This document shows, in pieces, positions 38,310 to 48,755 of a stretch of 64,000 nt of DNA. The stretch comes from Selaginella tamariscina. Lineage: Eukaryota > Streptophyta > Lycopodiopsida > Selaginellales > Selaginellaceae. Position numbers and translations under genes: made by a program. Each line of letters opens with the position of its first letter. The stretch's first letter is position 1. The DNA lies in assembly GCA_003024785.1 (NCBI GenBank), contig PUQB01000328.1:186001-250000 (forward strand), given 5' to 3'. The notes beneath the pieces were generated by a model that was not told the DNA's origin, ran no database searches, and saw nothing but the letters and a program-made list of their open reading frames with translations.

Positions 38310-39660
38310 ACCTAGAATATTAAGTTAAAAGGATATTTAAACGGATAAATCCCTAACGGAATATATTATAATCCTAATGCCCTAAATTGTAATTTTAAGA
38401 GAGAATGTAAGAGAGTGAATCTTATAAGTATTTTTAAATTTGTTTATAATACTTACTTGTAAACAGCACTGAAGGCGCCGTGCTTTCCTATAAAGAATAG
38501 CACCCAATTTAATCTCGCTCCTGAGATGATCACTATGAAGAAAAAAGAAGATCTAAAGAGTGAAAAATACAGAAATGAAGAAACCCTTGCCGGAGAAAGA
38601 ACCAGATCTGAATTTGAGTGGGAAATTAAATGCATTTTCAAATTTACATGTCAGACCGACAATACATATGTCAGAAATTCAAATTTTTTAAAAAGAACAG
38701 AAAATAAAATTTAAGATGAGTTGACACAAATATCCGACACTCTGACATATATACTCTCCAGTTCCAATGAGTATTTTAAAATTGCATTTAATGTTATTCA
38801 AGTGATTCAAGCTGTTTAATATTACGAAATTTTAGACTATATTCTACATTCTTAGTATTCAAGTATATTTTATATATATATATATAAATATATACTTATA
38901 CAATAAATAAATTGATATATTATTATGTATCATTTAAAATATATTCATAGTCTGTTTATTATTATTATTTTCTTAATTACTCGAGTATTTAGTTTTCATT
39001 TCCTAGTATCAATGGGATATTCTTTAATATTTTATTAATATTTGAAGAATATTCTAATATTAAACCTGATTATCATAATTAAATTAGTCTTGTTCTTAAT
39101 TATTGCAGTAATTATTCTACATTTGTATATATTAATGGGATTTTCTCAATTAATTTGTTATTATTTCAAGAATATTCATGTGTTAAACCTTATTATCAAT
39201 ATTAAATTAATACACACTATGAACATATTTTAAATTATACATAATAATACATCATTTTATCTAATATATAGTCATATATAGTTTTAATAATATATATATT
39301 AATATCATTTCCTTAATTACTTGAGTAATTAATCTTCTTTATATTAATGGGATATTCTTTATTATTTTCTTATTATTCCAAGAATATTCCAATATTAAAC
39401 ATGATTATGATAATTAATTTAGTTAATTATTTGAGTACTTAATTTACATTTGTATATATTAATGGGATTTTCTCAATTAATTTCTTATTATTTCAAGAAT
39501 ATTTCAATGTTAAACCTTTTTATCAATATTAAATTAATATATATTATTAAAACTATATATGGCTATATATTAGATAAAATCATATATTATTATGTATAAT
39601 TTAAAATATGTTCATAGTGTGTTTATTAATATTATTTTCTTAATTATTCGATGTTTGTTT
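38310..39660. repeat. AT-rich repeats with a 90-bp inverted repeat
   Basis: A unit of about 110 bp (TTAATTACTxGAGTA, TATTAATGGGATATTCT, CAAGAATATTCxAATATTAAAC, GATTATxATAATTAA) recurs about four times between 38975 and 39520. The segment 39208-39302 (CACACTATGAACATATTTTA onward) is the reverse complement of about 39530-39622 with few changes, and a third partial copy of the same end lies at 38925-38970. The last two can form a large hairpin. No coding is seen. The AGAATATTC words also occur near both termini of the element. Confidence 0.8.
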
Positions 39661-39699
39661 TGCACACATATATAAACACAATCATAAATTTACACACGC

Positions 39700-40560
39700 A
39701 TTACAAGAACTTACAAAAACACATATGCACACACATGCACAACCCTAAACCAAACTGAAGAAATATGTTGCTTCTTTATTGAAAACATCATGTTCAACGC
39801 ATGTATGATATATGTACTCAATCTGTGTGTATGTAACACATTGAATTTACATGTGTAATATTTATATTAAGCTTGTTGGGAGCAAACCCTAAACCCTAAA
39901 CCCTAAACCCTGTGTATACATGTGTGTACAAAAATAATTTTTCAACACTCTCTCTTCACACCATGCATGATCCATCCTAAACCCTAAACCCTAAACCCTA
40001 ATATGTAACACAATGAATTTACTCATGTAATATGTATGTATGTCTGTGTGTATACACGTGTGCATGTATATATGTGTACTTGTATGTATATATGTGTACT
40101 TTCTGTCTTCTCTCATACATACACACCATGCATGATCCATGTTAATATGTACTGTCTCTCTTCTCTCAAACATACACACCATGCATGATCTATAATATGT
40201 ACTCGGTCTCTCTAATATTATGTACTAATGTATGTATGTATGTCTGTGTATAATACACACCATGCATGATCCATAATATGTACTGTCTCTCTTCTCTCAT
40301 ATACTATGTATGTATATCTGTGTATAATATGTGTAAGTATATATGTGTACTAATATATGCAATGTGTACAAAAATAATTTTTCAACACTCTCTCTTCTCT
40401 CATACATACACACCATGCATGATCCATCCTAAATCCAAAACCCTAAACCCTAAACCCTAAACCCATGTAATATGTATGTATGTCTGTGTGTATACACGTG
40501 TGTATGTATATATTATGTGTATTAATATATGCAATGTGTATGTATGTATTGATACACATG
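39700..40560. repeat. Interstitial telomere-like CCCTAAA tracts and satellite-like repeats
   Basis: Plant-type telomere repeats appear three times: about 39885-39911, 39976-40000 and 40438-40464, each with three or more CCCTAAA units. Between them, ACCATGCATGATCCAT, TGTATGTATGTCTGTGTGTAT and TACTGTCTCTCTTCTCTC recur four or five times. Confidence 0.9.
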
Positions 40561-40679
40561 AAACTTTAACACTCTCATGGACACACACATGTTAAATCCC
40601 TGCATGATTTATATTTTTGGGGTGTATGTGATACACCCACGCACACGCACGCGCTAATAATATAATGAAAGAATATTCG

Positions 40680-40805
40680 TTTAGGGCGAATCTATATTTT
40701 ATTCTTTTTAGGGTTTAAGTATATTCTCAGAAGGAATATTCTATTAGGGTTAATATATATATTTAATTCCTTTAGGGTTTAGGTATATTCTTAGGGTTTC
40801 AAGAG
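40680..40805. repeat. Short repeats of TTTAGGGTTTA/AGAATATTC before the satellite
   Basis: TTTAGGG-like words (TTTTTAGGGTTTAAGTATATTC, read in part) alternate with AGAATATTC. They may be diverged telomere-like sequence. A GGCGGCGG tract (40804-40835) follows. Confidence 0.5.
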
Positions 40806-40839
40806 GCGGCGGCTGTGAAATCGGCGGCGGCGGCTGTGC

Positions 40840-40853
40840 ACACAGGTGAGATC

Positions 40854-40884
<31 letters not shown>

Positions 40885-41150
40885 ATATGTATAGGAGTGT
40901 GCGTATAAATTTATTTATTAGTTTTATCTCTCGCACACACACGCACACTCCTGTGTATGTATATGTGTGTGTGGGTGTGTGTTTGTTTATCTGTATGATT
41001 TTATTTGTTTCGCTCACACACGCATACACACGATATACATATACACATATATATATATACCTATATACATATATACATACATATATTATGTGTACCAGTA
41101 TCTGTAAATTTTTTTTTATTGATCTATCTCTCCCACACACACGCACATGC

Positions 41151-41216
<66 letters not shown>

Positions 41217-41955
41217 ATATAATGCATATTAACAAATAGTATACAACACTAGTTTATATATGCTTATATATTCATATGGGTTATATATCTATATAACACA
41301 TATATATATGTGTGTTTTTTATCTGTATAATTTTATTTATTTATTAGTTTTATCTCTCGCACACACACGCACACTCCTGTCCTGTGTATGTATATGTGTG
41401 TGTGTGTGTGTTGTTTATTTGTATGATTTTATTTGTTTTGCTCACACACAGCATACACACAATATACATATACACTATATATATACCTATATACATATAT
41501 ACATACATACAACACTAGTTTATATATGCTTATATATTCACAGACTCTCTCTCTTTCTCTATGGATTATATATCTATATACACACATATATATGTGTGTG
41601 TTTATCTGTATAATTTTATTTATTTATTAGTTTTATCTTTCGCACACACACGCACACTCCTGTGTATATATATGTGTGTGTGTGTGTTTGTTTATCTGTA
41701 TGATTTTATTTGTTTCGCTCACACGCATACACACGATACATATCATACACACATATATATACCTATGTACACACATATATTATGTGTACCAGTACTGTAT
41801 AATTTTATTTATTTATCTATCTCTTGCACACACACGTACACTCCTATACATACATACATATAATATATAATATATAATATTATTACACACACACATATAT
41901 ATATGTGTGTGTTTTTATCTGTATAATTTTTTTATTTATTAATTTTATCTCTCGC
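40840..41955. repeat. Microsatellite-based satellite, about 300-bp unit
   Basis: A unit of TTTATCTGTATxATTTTATTT, TTAGTTTTATCTCTCGCACA, CACACACGCACACTCCTGT, a TG run, then a TA/CA run repeats about four times (starts near 40895, 41315, 41610, 41915). There is a long perfect CA run followed by TA at 41152-41217. It separates the two palindrome-bearing blocks. Confidence 0.9.
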
Positions 41956-41964
41956 ACACACGCT

Positions 41965-43600
41965 AAGCCCTCGAGCGCGATTAATCCCGCCGTTATAGGT
42001 TTATAGCCTCGGCGGCGGGGATTAATCCCGCCGCTATATGGTTGGGGCCATGGCGGCGGGATTAATCCCGCCGCCGAGGCCCTTCACGCAGGCTATGGGC
42101 GGCGGGATTAATCCGCCGCTCTACGACAAACCGAAGAGCGGCGGGATTAATCCCGCCGCCCATGGCCTGCGTGAGGGGCCTCGGCGGCGGGATTAATCCC
42201 GCCGCTCACCCATGCCCTGCGCGGAATGCGGGATTTATCTCGCCGGCAATGGCCTGTGTGAAGGCCCTAATGGGCGGGATTAATCCCGCCGGATTCCGCG
42301 CGGGCATTTACAGGGGATGGGCGGCGGGATTAATCCCGCCGCTCATGAGGCTAACCGAAGAGCCTGCATGAAAGATCCTGCACGGAAGGCTAACCGAAGA
42401 GCCTGCATGACATGTCCTGCGCGTAAGGCGGCGGGATTAATCCCGCCGCCCAGGGAATTCACGCAGGACATGAACGCGGGATTAATCCGGCCCCACGCTC
42501 ATGCCCTTCGCGGAGGGCGGCGGGATTAATCCCGCCGCTCAGGCACTTCCGCAGGATATAAGCGGCGGGATTAATCCCGCCCCCACCCATCCCTGTTCAA
42601 AATGCCGCAGCCAATATATATGTGTGAGCGCATGATTTACGAGAGGGCGGCGGGATTAGTCTCTCCGAACCTTCATTACCCGGTGGCGGGATTAATCCCG
42701 CCACCCTTCTTTTTTCCTCCATTGGTATGTTGAATCAATCCCGACTAACTCTGTCTGAGACGGAGAAGGTTTACAAAATACCAATGGAGGGAACTGAGAA
42801 GGGTGGTGGGATTAATTTCACCATCCCTTACATGGTGGGCGGGATTAATCCCGCCGCGTACGCATGCCCTGCGCGGAATCGGGCGGGATTTATCCCGCCG
42901 CCATTGGCCTGCCTGAAGGGCCTAGGCGGCGGGATTAATCCCGCAAGATTTCGCACAGGGCATTGGCGTTCGGCGGGATTAATCCCGCCGACTAAGGCCT
43001 GAGTGAAGGGCCTGGGACGCGGGATTAATCGCCGGTACGCATGCCCTGCGGAATCGGGCGGGATTTATCCCGCCGCCATTGGCCTGCCTGAAGTGCCTAG
43101 GCGGCGGGATTAATCCCGCCCGATTCCGCGCAGGGAATTGGCGTCCGGCGGGATTAATCCCGCCGCATAGGGACCGAGTGAAGGCCCTGGGCGGCGGGAT
43201 TAATCCCGCCGAGTCTTCAATGCCTGTTGGAGGAATGAATCCCGCCACCCTTCTTTGTTTTCTCCATTGGTGAGTCGGACCAATCCCAAACGTTTCTGTC
43301 TGAGACGTAGAAGGTTTTCAACATACCAATGGAGAGAATTGGGAAGGGTGGGGAAATTCATTTAACCATCATTACATGGTGGGCGAGATTAATCCCGCCC
43401 CCTTTCTGGAGTCACTGAAGGGGTGTGAGAAATAAATCCTGCCCAGTTCTCTCTGAGAAACCGAGAAGGGTGGCAAGATTAATTCCGCACTCCCGTTCAA
43501 GGCCTCCAGAGGCATTGAAGGGGTGGCGAGATTAATCCCGCCACTCTTTCAGGAGGCATTGAAGGGGTGGCGAGATTAATCCCGCCGCACCTTCCATGTG
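41965..43600. repeat. Palindrome array 2, about 30 copies of the same 18-bp palindrome
   Basis: Copies of GGCGGGATTAATCCCGCC, many perfect, some with TTAAT to TTTAT or one-base changes, at roughly 40-50-bp steps (for example near 42053, 42139, 42185, 42273, 42322, 42428, 42520, 42838, 42973, 43103, 43147, 43192). Between about 42230 and 43200 the spacers include CATGCCCTGCGCGGAAT and GGCCTGCGTGAAGGGCCT. The latter occurs in both orientations (near 42075 as the reverse complement), so the array mixes orientations. The 3' part (43380-43590) is looser. It lies directly upstream of the ParB-like gene start at 43930, mirroring array 1. Confidence 0.96.
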
Positions 43601-43929
43601 AATATATATGTGTATTAGTATATATAAGTTGCATATCTCATTTTATTTACTTTTATCATCTTATCATAATATTTCGAGTAAAAGCTAGGAATCTATGTAA
43701 AACTGTCCAGAGCTCACATTTGTGGTGGTTCTAAAACGAAATGTTATCTTTCTTTTGCACTAACACAAATGTGAGCTTCGGACAGTTAATTACGTCTACT
43801 TCTCTCTGTGTATTATTTTTGTATATTCGGGTTTATACAAGTGTGTGTGCGTTTTTATATAATTTATATTTATAGTGTATTATTTTGCAGAAGGACGATT
43901 TGATCAAACAAGGAGATCGAGTCATTAGT

Positions 43930-46900
43930 ATGGAGTCGTCGTCAAATTCTGGGTAAGAATTAAAATAAAATCTGTTATACTCGGATACTTGAACTAATCA
44001 TTTTTGTATTCAGATGTGGAATTGAGGTGACATTAAAGACAAGAGCAGGAGAAGAGATGGGCAGGGGGATTCTGGAATCAACTTGGCCATATTTTAAGAT
44101 AAATGGGAAGCGCATTGGAGCAACCATGGCTGCTGTCAAATTAACCTCTGTCACATCTCATGGACAAGCAAAACAATGGAAAGTAGATTCGCTAGTCAAG
44201 CACCCGAAAGCAGGCTGCGAACCCAGATTGGACGATGCTCGACACATATGCCTTGTTCCATCCAATGTCACGTTCTCGGATCCAGAGGTCGTCAGTTACA
44301 ACATTAATTTCGGGTGGTTTTGTCGACTTGTGGATAATGACGTTCACGTGTTCACTAATGATGTTGACCTTGGAGTTCTTCTTCAACTCAACGAAAGCCC
44401 ATCTATGGAGGGGATCCATCTGGATGTCTACTTCGAAAATCTTCAGACTCATCGAGTAGGTGTATTGTCAGGAGATATTGCTTCACAATACAGAAAATCA
44501 GCAAGTGAGCAATCTCCCTCTTCACATTGAAGAAGAACACAGCGACATCATAATGGAGATTGAGAGGGTGGCTCGGTCTCAGGTTCTCTACAGATCACGT
44601 TCAATTTGCTTAGGGAGCTTTGGGAGCTGGAAGAGTGTACCGAGAACACTAGAACAGCTGCAGTCGGGGATCACACATGTTGATTCGGATCGCAAAAGAA
44701 AATCATCAATCGTTTTGTCAGCTGCACCTGTGGCATCTCATGCTGCAATAAGTCACAAGGAAATGATGTTGGATGATAAGATTTATCCTTGTAGGGTTAA
44801 ATATTGCAGCGTCAACCCAAACTTCAATTACAGGCCACTCAACCAGGAACGTGTAGCTGAGCTCATGGAGAAGATGAAGGACGACAATTCTTATACCGTT
44901 CCACATAATGCTGTTTTGTGTCCATACTATGAAAGAAGGAAGGGCGCTGACAAAGTCTGGATCACAACACCAGAACAACTCATGAAGATTCAGACGGAGA
45001 ATAAAAAATCTATCAAGTACTACATCATTAGTGGCCAGCACACAATAACGGCAGCCCAACGACTTCTCGAGGAACACAACAAAGGAACGATGGCAACAAA
45101 ACTTTCCGAGCATACCCGTGAGAAGCTGACAAAAAGATCGGCGTTTTTAGCTAAGCCGAATCTCACAATCGAGCAGTACCATAAGTTATCGGCGGAATGG
45201 GACGCTGCCGACACCAACCACTACAACAGCAAAATATGGGAGAAGTTTAAACACACGCGAGCCGTGTGGGAATCTCTTCAGCGACCACAAAGAGCTACCG
45301 CAGGGAATACACAATCTGCGGAATACCGGGTAAGCAAATTGTTTGGGCGGGATTTATCTCGCCGGTATATTAATCTGTCTTTTTCCTCAGAGAGTTGAAG
45401 AAATTGCAGCAGTTGATTTTGCCCAGGTGGGCGGGAAGGAAACATCCTTTCTGATGATGTTGATTTCTTGCCCCGAAGATACTTTGCCAAATGGTTGGGG
45501 ATTATGGAATCCTTTTCAAAAGGAACACTGAAGAAGAAGCAGACAAGTGAAGGGGAGCCCTCAGAAAAGTCTGCAAAGAAACCCAGTAAGACGCCGAAGG
45601 CTAAGTCTGTTCAATCTACAAAGGATGTAGACAACGATTTCAAGCTCACATGGTTGAAGCCTTTAAATGGAACAACGATGGAGGAGATGGAAGTCTTGGC
45701 TGATTTGGTGATCGATGGCAAACTACAAATTAATAACAGCAGCCCAACCTCTCCTTTTCATCTCAAGGCAATGGAGTTGAAGACGGTCAGGCATTTCAAG
45801 GAGTGGTTGGGAATACACTGCCACAAACTGGGTTGGACCTCGACTTCAACATATGAAGAGGTCAGCAAATATTTGCATGTGACGAACGATGATATGCTTG
45901 TCGAATGGGTGAACCAATCGGAAGATCTGGGCAAGAATCTATTGCACGCCAACGCCAAAAAGGAGAACATTGGGATGACGCCTTCTCTTATGGCAGTCCT
46001 TCAGCAGCGGAGAACCGAATTGAACCTTATAAAGGAGGATGCTACAAATCACGACAAGCCCTACAGATGTTTGTTGTTAGATTCGGAGACTTTATGGGTA
46101 ACATCACTGCTTGTAGGAAACCGTTTCAATTGTTCGTGATGGATCGGCGGGTGTCAAAAAATCTTTCGACAGATAGGGCACTAGAGGATCTGGTGGAGAA
46201 ACTTAGCCGTGCAAGCATATACATAGAAGGTATTTATTATTGAATTCATGCTTGCGCTCTTCACTGATACCTACTTTTTCAGGTATTTATTTCTTGATTC
46301 TTGCTCATGTCACCGATACTTTTGCCTTCGCCTTCGCCAAGAAGAATAGACATCGTTGGACAGGATTTTATATGAACGATGCTAATCCCAAGTGCATTGA
46401 TACCGTTGTTCACTTGGTTGTTAGGAATGCGCCAAACAATTTCAAGCTTCCAAATGACTGGCCAGGCATCTGTTTGCACTCCAACGGCCCTGAACCTCCA
46501 TCCGATACACCGATAGGTATGAGTGACGTATTCGACAATGTACGTTATCCAAACATTACAAGTCAAGCGGCACGGAGCATCGTCAACTTGATTAGGGGTC
46601 CTCACAGTGATGCGTGGGTTTTTGACTACTGCACTAGGGGGTCCGTCTTGAAGGAGTGTTACCTTCGGCATACATGTGTGTTTGCCGTTGAAAAGGATAA
46701 GACCATGGTTGAGGACCTGAACAAGTGGATAGATTGGGTCTCAACTGAGTACCCCAACGATTCCATAAAGGCGTATTTGAGAAAGTTCCCTCCAGATAAG
46801 TGCGATAGCTCTGAAGGTGAATCTGGTTCAATCTCGGAGTCTGAGAACGAACTTCAATCAGATATTAGACCGGAAGTTATCTCGAGGAGTACAGAACATT

Positions 46901-47028
46901 CGCACACTCCAGGACCCATGGAAACATCAATAGAAGATGCAGAAGATCTTGAACCATCTCACAAGCGGCTTAGACCTTCTTCGCCTCACTCAGAAGGTAA
47001 TAGCGAAGAAGAATTGATAATGAATTGA
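43930..47028 (+). CDS. ParB-like protein with possible degenerate N4/N6 DNA methyltransferase tail
   Basis: Spliced: 43930-43952, 44014-44455, 44502-45329, then 45391 or 45427 to about 46229, and 46283-47028. Introns are 46-61 nt except the 45330 one. A central block looks like the ParB/sulfiredoxin-type nuclease fold: FNYRPLNQERVAELMEKM, a variable strand, then YYIISGQHTITAAQRLLEE, where SGQHTITA sits at the family's G-x-H-R loop (Arg missing). The C-terminal half resembles beta-class N4/N6 methyltransferases: SQAARSIVNLIRGPHSDAW, FDYCTRGSVLKEC (motif I position, Gly-rich loop weakened) and VFAVEKD. No DPPY box is visible. ParB-MTase fusions are known from phage and mobile elements. The frame shifts by one base near 45427 and again near 46000-46060, so this copy may be non-functional. 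The far C-terminus is acidic and Ser-rich. Confidence 0.6.
45344..45363 (+). repeat. Lone diverged palindrome inside an intron of the ParB-like gene
   Basis: GGGCGGGATTTATCTCGCCG lies within the 45330 intron. It has the ATT-to-TTT and CCC-to-CTC changes seen in some array 2 copies (near 42230). It is outside the arrays by 1.7 kb. Confidence 0.85.
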
Positions 47029-47300
47029 TAGAGTGACGAATAGTTGTAAATGAGTGTAACATAAGGCATTTTTGTATATTTCTTTTATATTTGTACAGAA
47101 AATAAATTCTCAAGGATTAATGAAGCTTTTAGTTCAAACATGGGTCACACATTAACAAGGTAAATAATATACCTTGATAATTTTAAGGTCAGCTAATTAT
47201 CATTTTGCAGATGTAATGAAATAATTGAGAACATGGATTTTCAGCATTGCCATGAGGTAAGAGAGGGGTTTGGCGACAATTTCTTGTGCCACATGTCAGA

Positions 47301-48466
47301 ATGACAGAGTTCATGCAGGAAATGGATAATAATGCAGCTCAAAACATCGTTACCATGGGGGCCACTTCATCATCATTTTTATTGGCTTCAGTTCCGAAAT
47401 CAATTTCTTCAGCGCATGCAATATCTGAATCTTGTAAGGATGATGTACAATTAAATGATGAAGGGATAGGCAACGAGATAGTGGCAACGGATAAATGTGA
47501 AAGGGAGCAAACAAGTGATTTGCAAAGTATTCAAGAGGCAACGCCATCTCATGTTACTCATGGCCATATTGTGTTGTTGGATGTCAATGGTGTTCTGCTT
47601 CATCGACAAAGGCCCCAGGATAGAAAAAAGAAATCAAACAAGGAGATTTCATTCCTTGTCATGGTAAATTTCGATATGATATTATTTTTCGTCCAGGGTT
47701 GGATCGTCTCTTTCAAAAGCTTAAGGAGATGGGTGCGCTTGTGGGGATTTGGTCATGCATGCAGATTCATAACTTAACACCGCTGTTGAATTTACTTAAG
47801 AAACATTGTAGTGTTGCAGAAGAGGTGATTCGTAAAGATTGGATTTTTGACCAGCGAATGTGTCATAAACCTCTCGAATTTCAGAATATAAGAAAGGAAA
47901 GCAAGCCATACTTCTTCAAGAATGAAAGAATAATTGGGACTCATGGGGAGATCAGTCGCTTAAGGATAATGAAGAACGCACAGATGTTAGTAGTAGACGA
48001 CTCTCCTCAGAAGGCTATGCTCAACCAAAACATTGCTTGTATTCATCCAATCACTTTCGATCCATATTCTGATACCGATATCATGGATGAGCTAGTGAAC
48101 TACTTGGATACGTGCCTCAGAAAGAAGAATCTCGAAAATTTTTGTGAGCAGTATCCACCGTATCATACATTTCCTGAAGCTTTTCTTTCTCGTGATATTG
48201 AATTTTATAAAATGAAGGATAGCAACCGGGCGCTTTATAATATTATTCTTAAGGAACGTCAGTTTTTAGATGAGCCTTTATGCAGACCTTCTCTTATCAC
48301 ATCTTATGTATTAACAAGGATGGCAACTCCCAATTGCATTCGTGAGAGTGTTAAGTGGTGGCAACAACATCAAGATATTGACCAAAATGATTTGATTAAT
48401 CCGGAGAGTGATGATTTAGACAAAATGAAAAGATTTCTTTGTATGATAGAAAGAAAGTATTTATAA
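47301..48466 (+). CDS. FCP1/NIF-type HAD phosphatase-like protein
   Basis: Read from the ATG at 47301. Residues about 85-110 give HIVLLDVNGVLLHR, HAD motif I with the second Asp replaced by Asn (D-x-N-G); the same DVNG form occurs in some land-plant NIF-domain proteins. After a one-base frame change in the A-run at 47624-47630 come KFRYDIIFRPGLDRLF, GALVGIWSCM and, as motif III, MLVVDDSPQKAML (DDSP-x-K), then a helical C-terminal region to the stop at 48466. FCP1-like enzymes dephosphorylate Ser/Thr on proteins such as the Pol II tail; with the changed motif I activity is unclear. It sits in the same orientation and 270 bp downstream of the ParB-like gene. The exon 5' of 47301 was not resolved: a candidate 47211-47254 exon ends in a good GTAAGA donor but does not join in frame. 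Confidence 0.72.
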
Positions 48467-48727
48467 AAAATTAACATGTTGATAAGAAAATGATTTCATT
48501 TGTAATTATGTTTGATAGTATTTCTTCATTATTGTAAACTATTTTTAGAATAATATGAATATTCTAAGATATTTTAGGAATATTCCTTACTAAGTAAGGT
48601 TATTGAAGGATTAATTAATTAATTAATTAATATTTAAGGCTTAATTACATATTAATTAAATGATTAATTAATAATTAAAACTTAAGTATTAATTAGTAAT
48701 TTATTTTATATTCCCATTTTCACGTAT

Positions 48728-48755
48728 CATGCCCACTTTAGTTACAACGTGCATA
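48728..48755 (-). repeat. Right terminal inverted repeat of the 15-kb element
   Basis: Reverse complement begins TATGCACGTTGTAACTAAAG and ends TGGGCATG. Differs from the left copy at 2 of 28 positions. AT-rich sequence with AATATTCC words lies just inside (48560-48600). Confidence 0.8.

Larger units (their letters stand above)
33730..48755. mobile_element. Candidate 15-kb DNA transposon with DUF7869-like, ParB-like and HAD genes and palindrome arrays
   Basis: Bounded by an inverted repeat: left 33730-33757, right 48728-48755, 26 of 28 positions identical. The left edge coincides with the break in a retrotransposon relic. Within the ends, next to the TIRs, are similar AT-rich blocks with AATATTCC motifs. 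The gene content is unusual: a minus-strand DUF7869-like protein on the left, and ParB-like and FCP1-like HAD genes on the right plus strand, arranged divergently around a 6.5-kb non-coding core with two palindrome arrays. A 210-bp relic with the same ends is at 5335. No target duplication is certain: the four bases TGCA occur at both edges, but being self-complementary they may belong to the TIR. The right flank is a different retrotransposon, so the two edges are not proved to be one insertion. Confidence 0.7.

Noticed and set aside
40799-41870. Long frames such as the 100-140-codon ones rich in THTHTH, YIYIYI or VCVCVC
   Set aside because: Translations of CA/TG/TA microsatellites; present on both strands at once.
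37505-43273. Open frames across the palindrome arrays that translate as repeating GGINPA/AGLIPP peptides
   Set aside because: They are the palindrome read in all frames on both strands. Stops are absent only because the repeat lacks them. No reason to call protein.
37508-43600. CRISPR-like array
   Set aside because: Regular repeats and spacers of 20-30 bp recall CRISPR, but the repeat is a full 18-bp palindrome, spacers are related to one another, there are no cas genes, and this is a plant nuclear region.
47651-47697. An intron from GTAAATTTCG to TTTCGTCCAG in the HAD gene
   Set aside because: It has GT...AG ends, but the sequence is coding in the -1 frame (KFRYDIIFRPG), which belongs to the FCP1-like fold.
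33730-48755. Helitron, Maverick/Polinton or Starship as the class of the large element
   Set aside because: No Rep/helicase, no protein-primed polymerase or capsid genes, and no tyrosine recombinase seen; TIRs and gene set do not fit.
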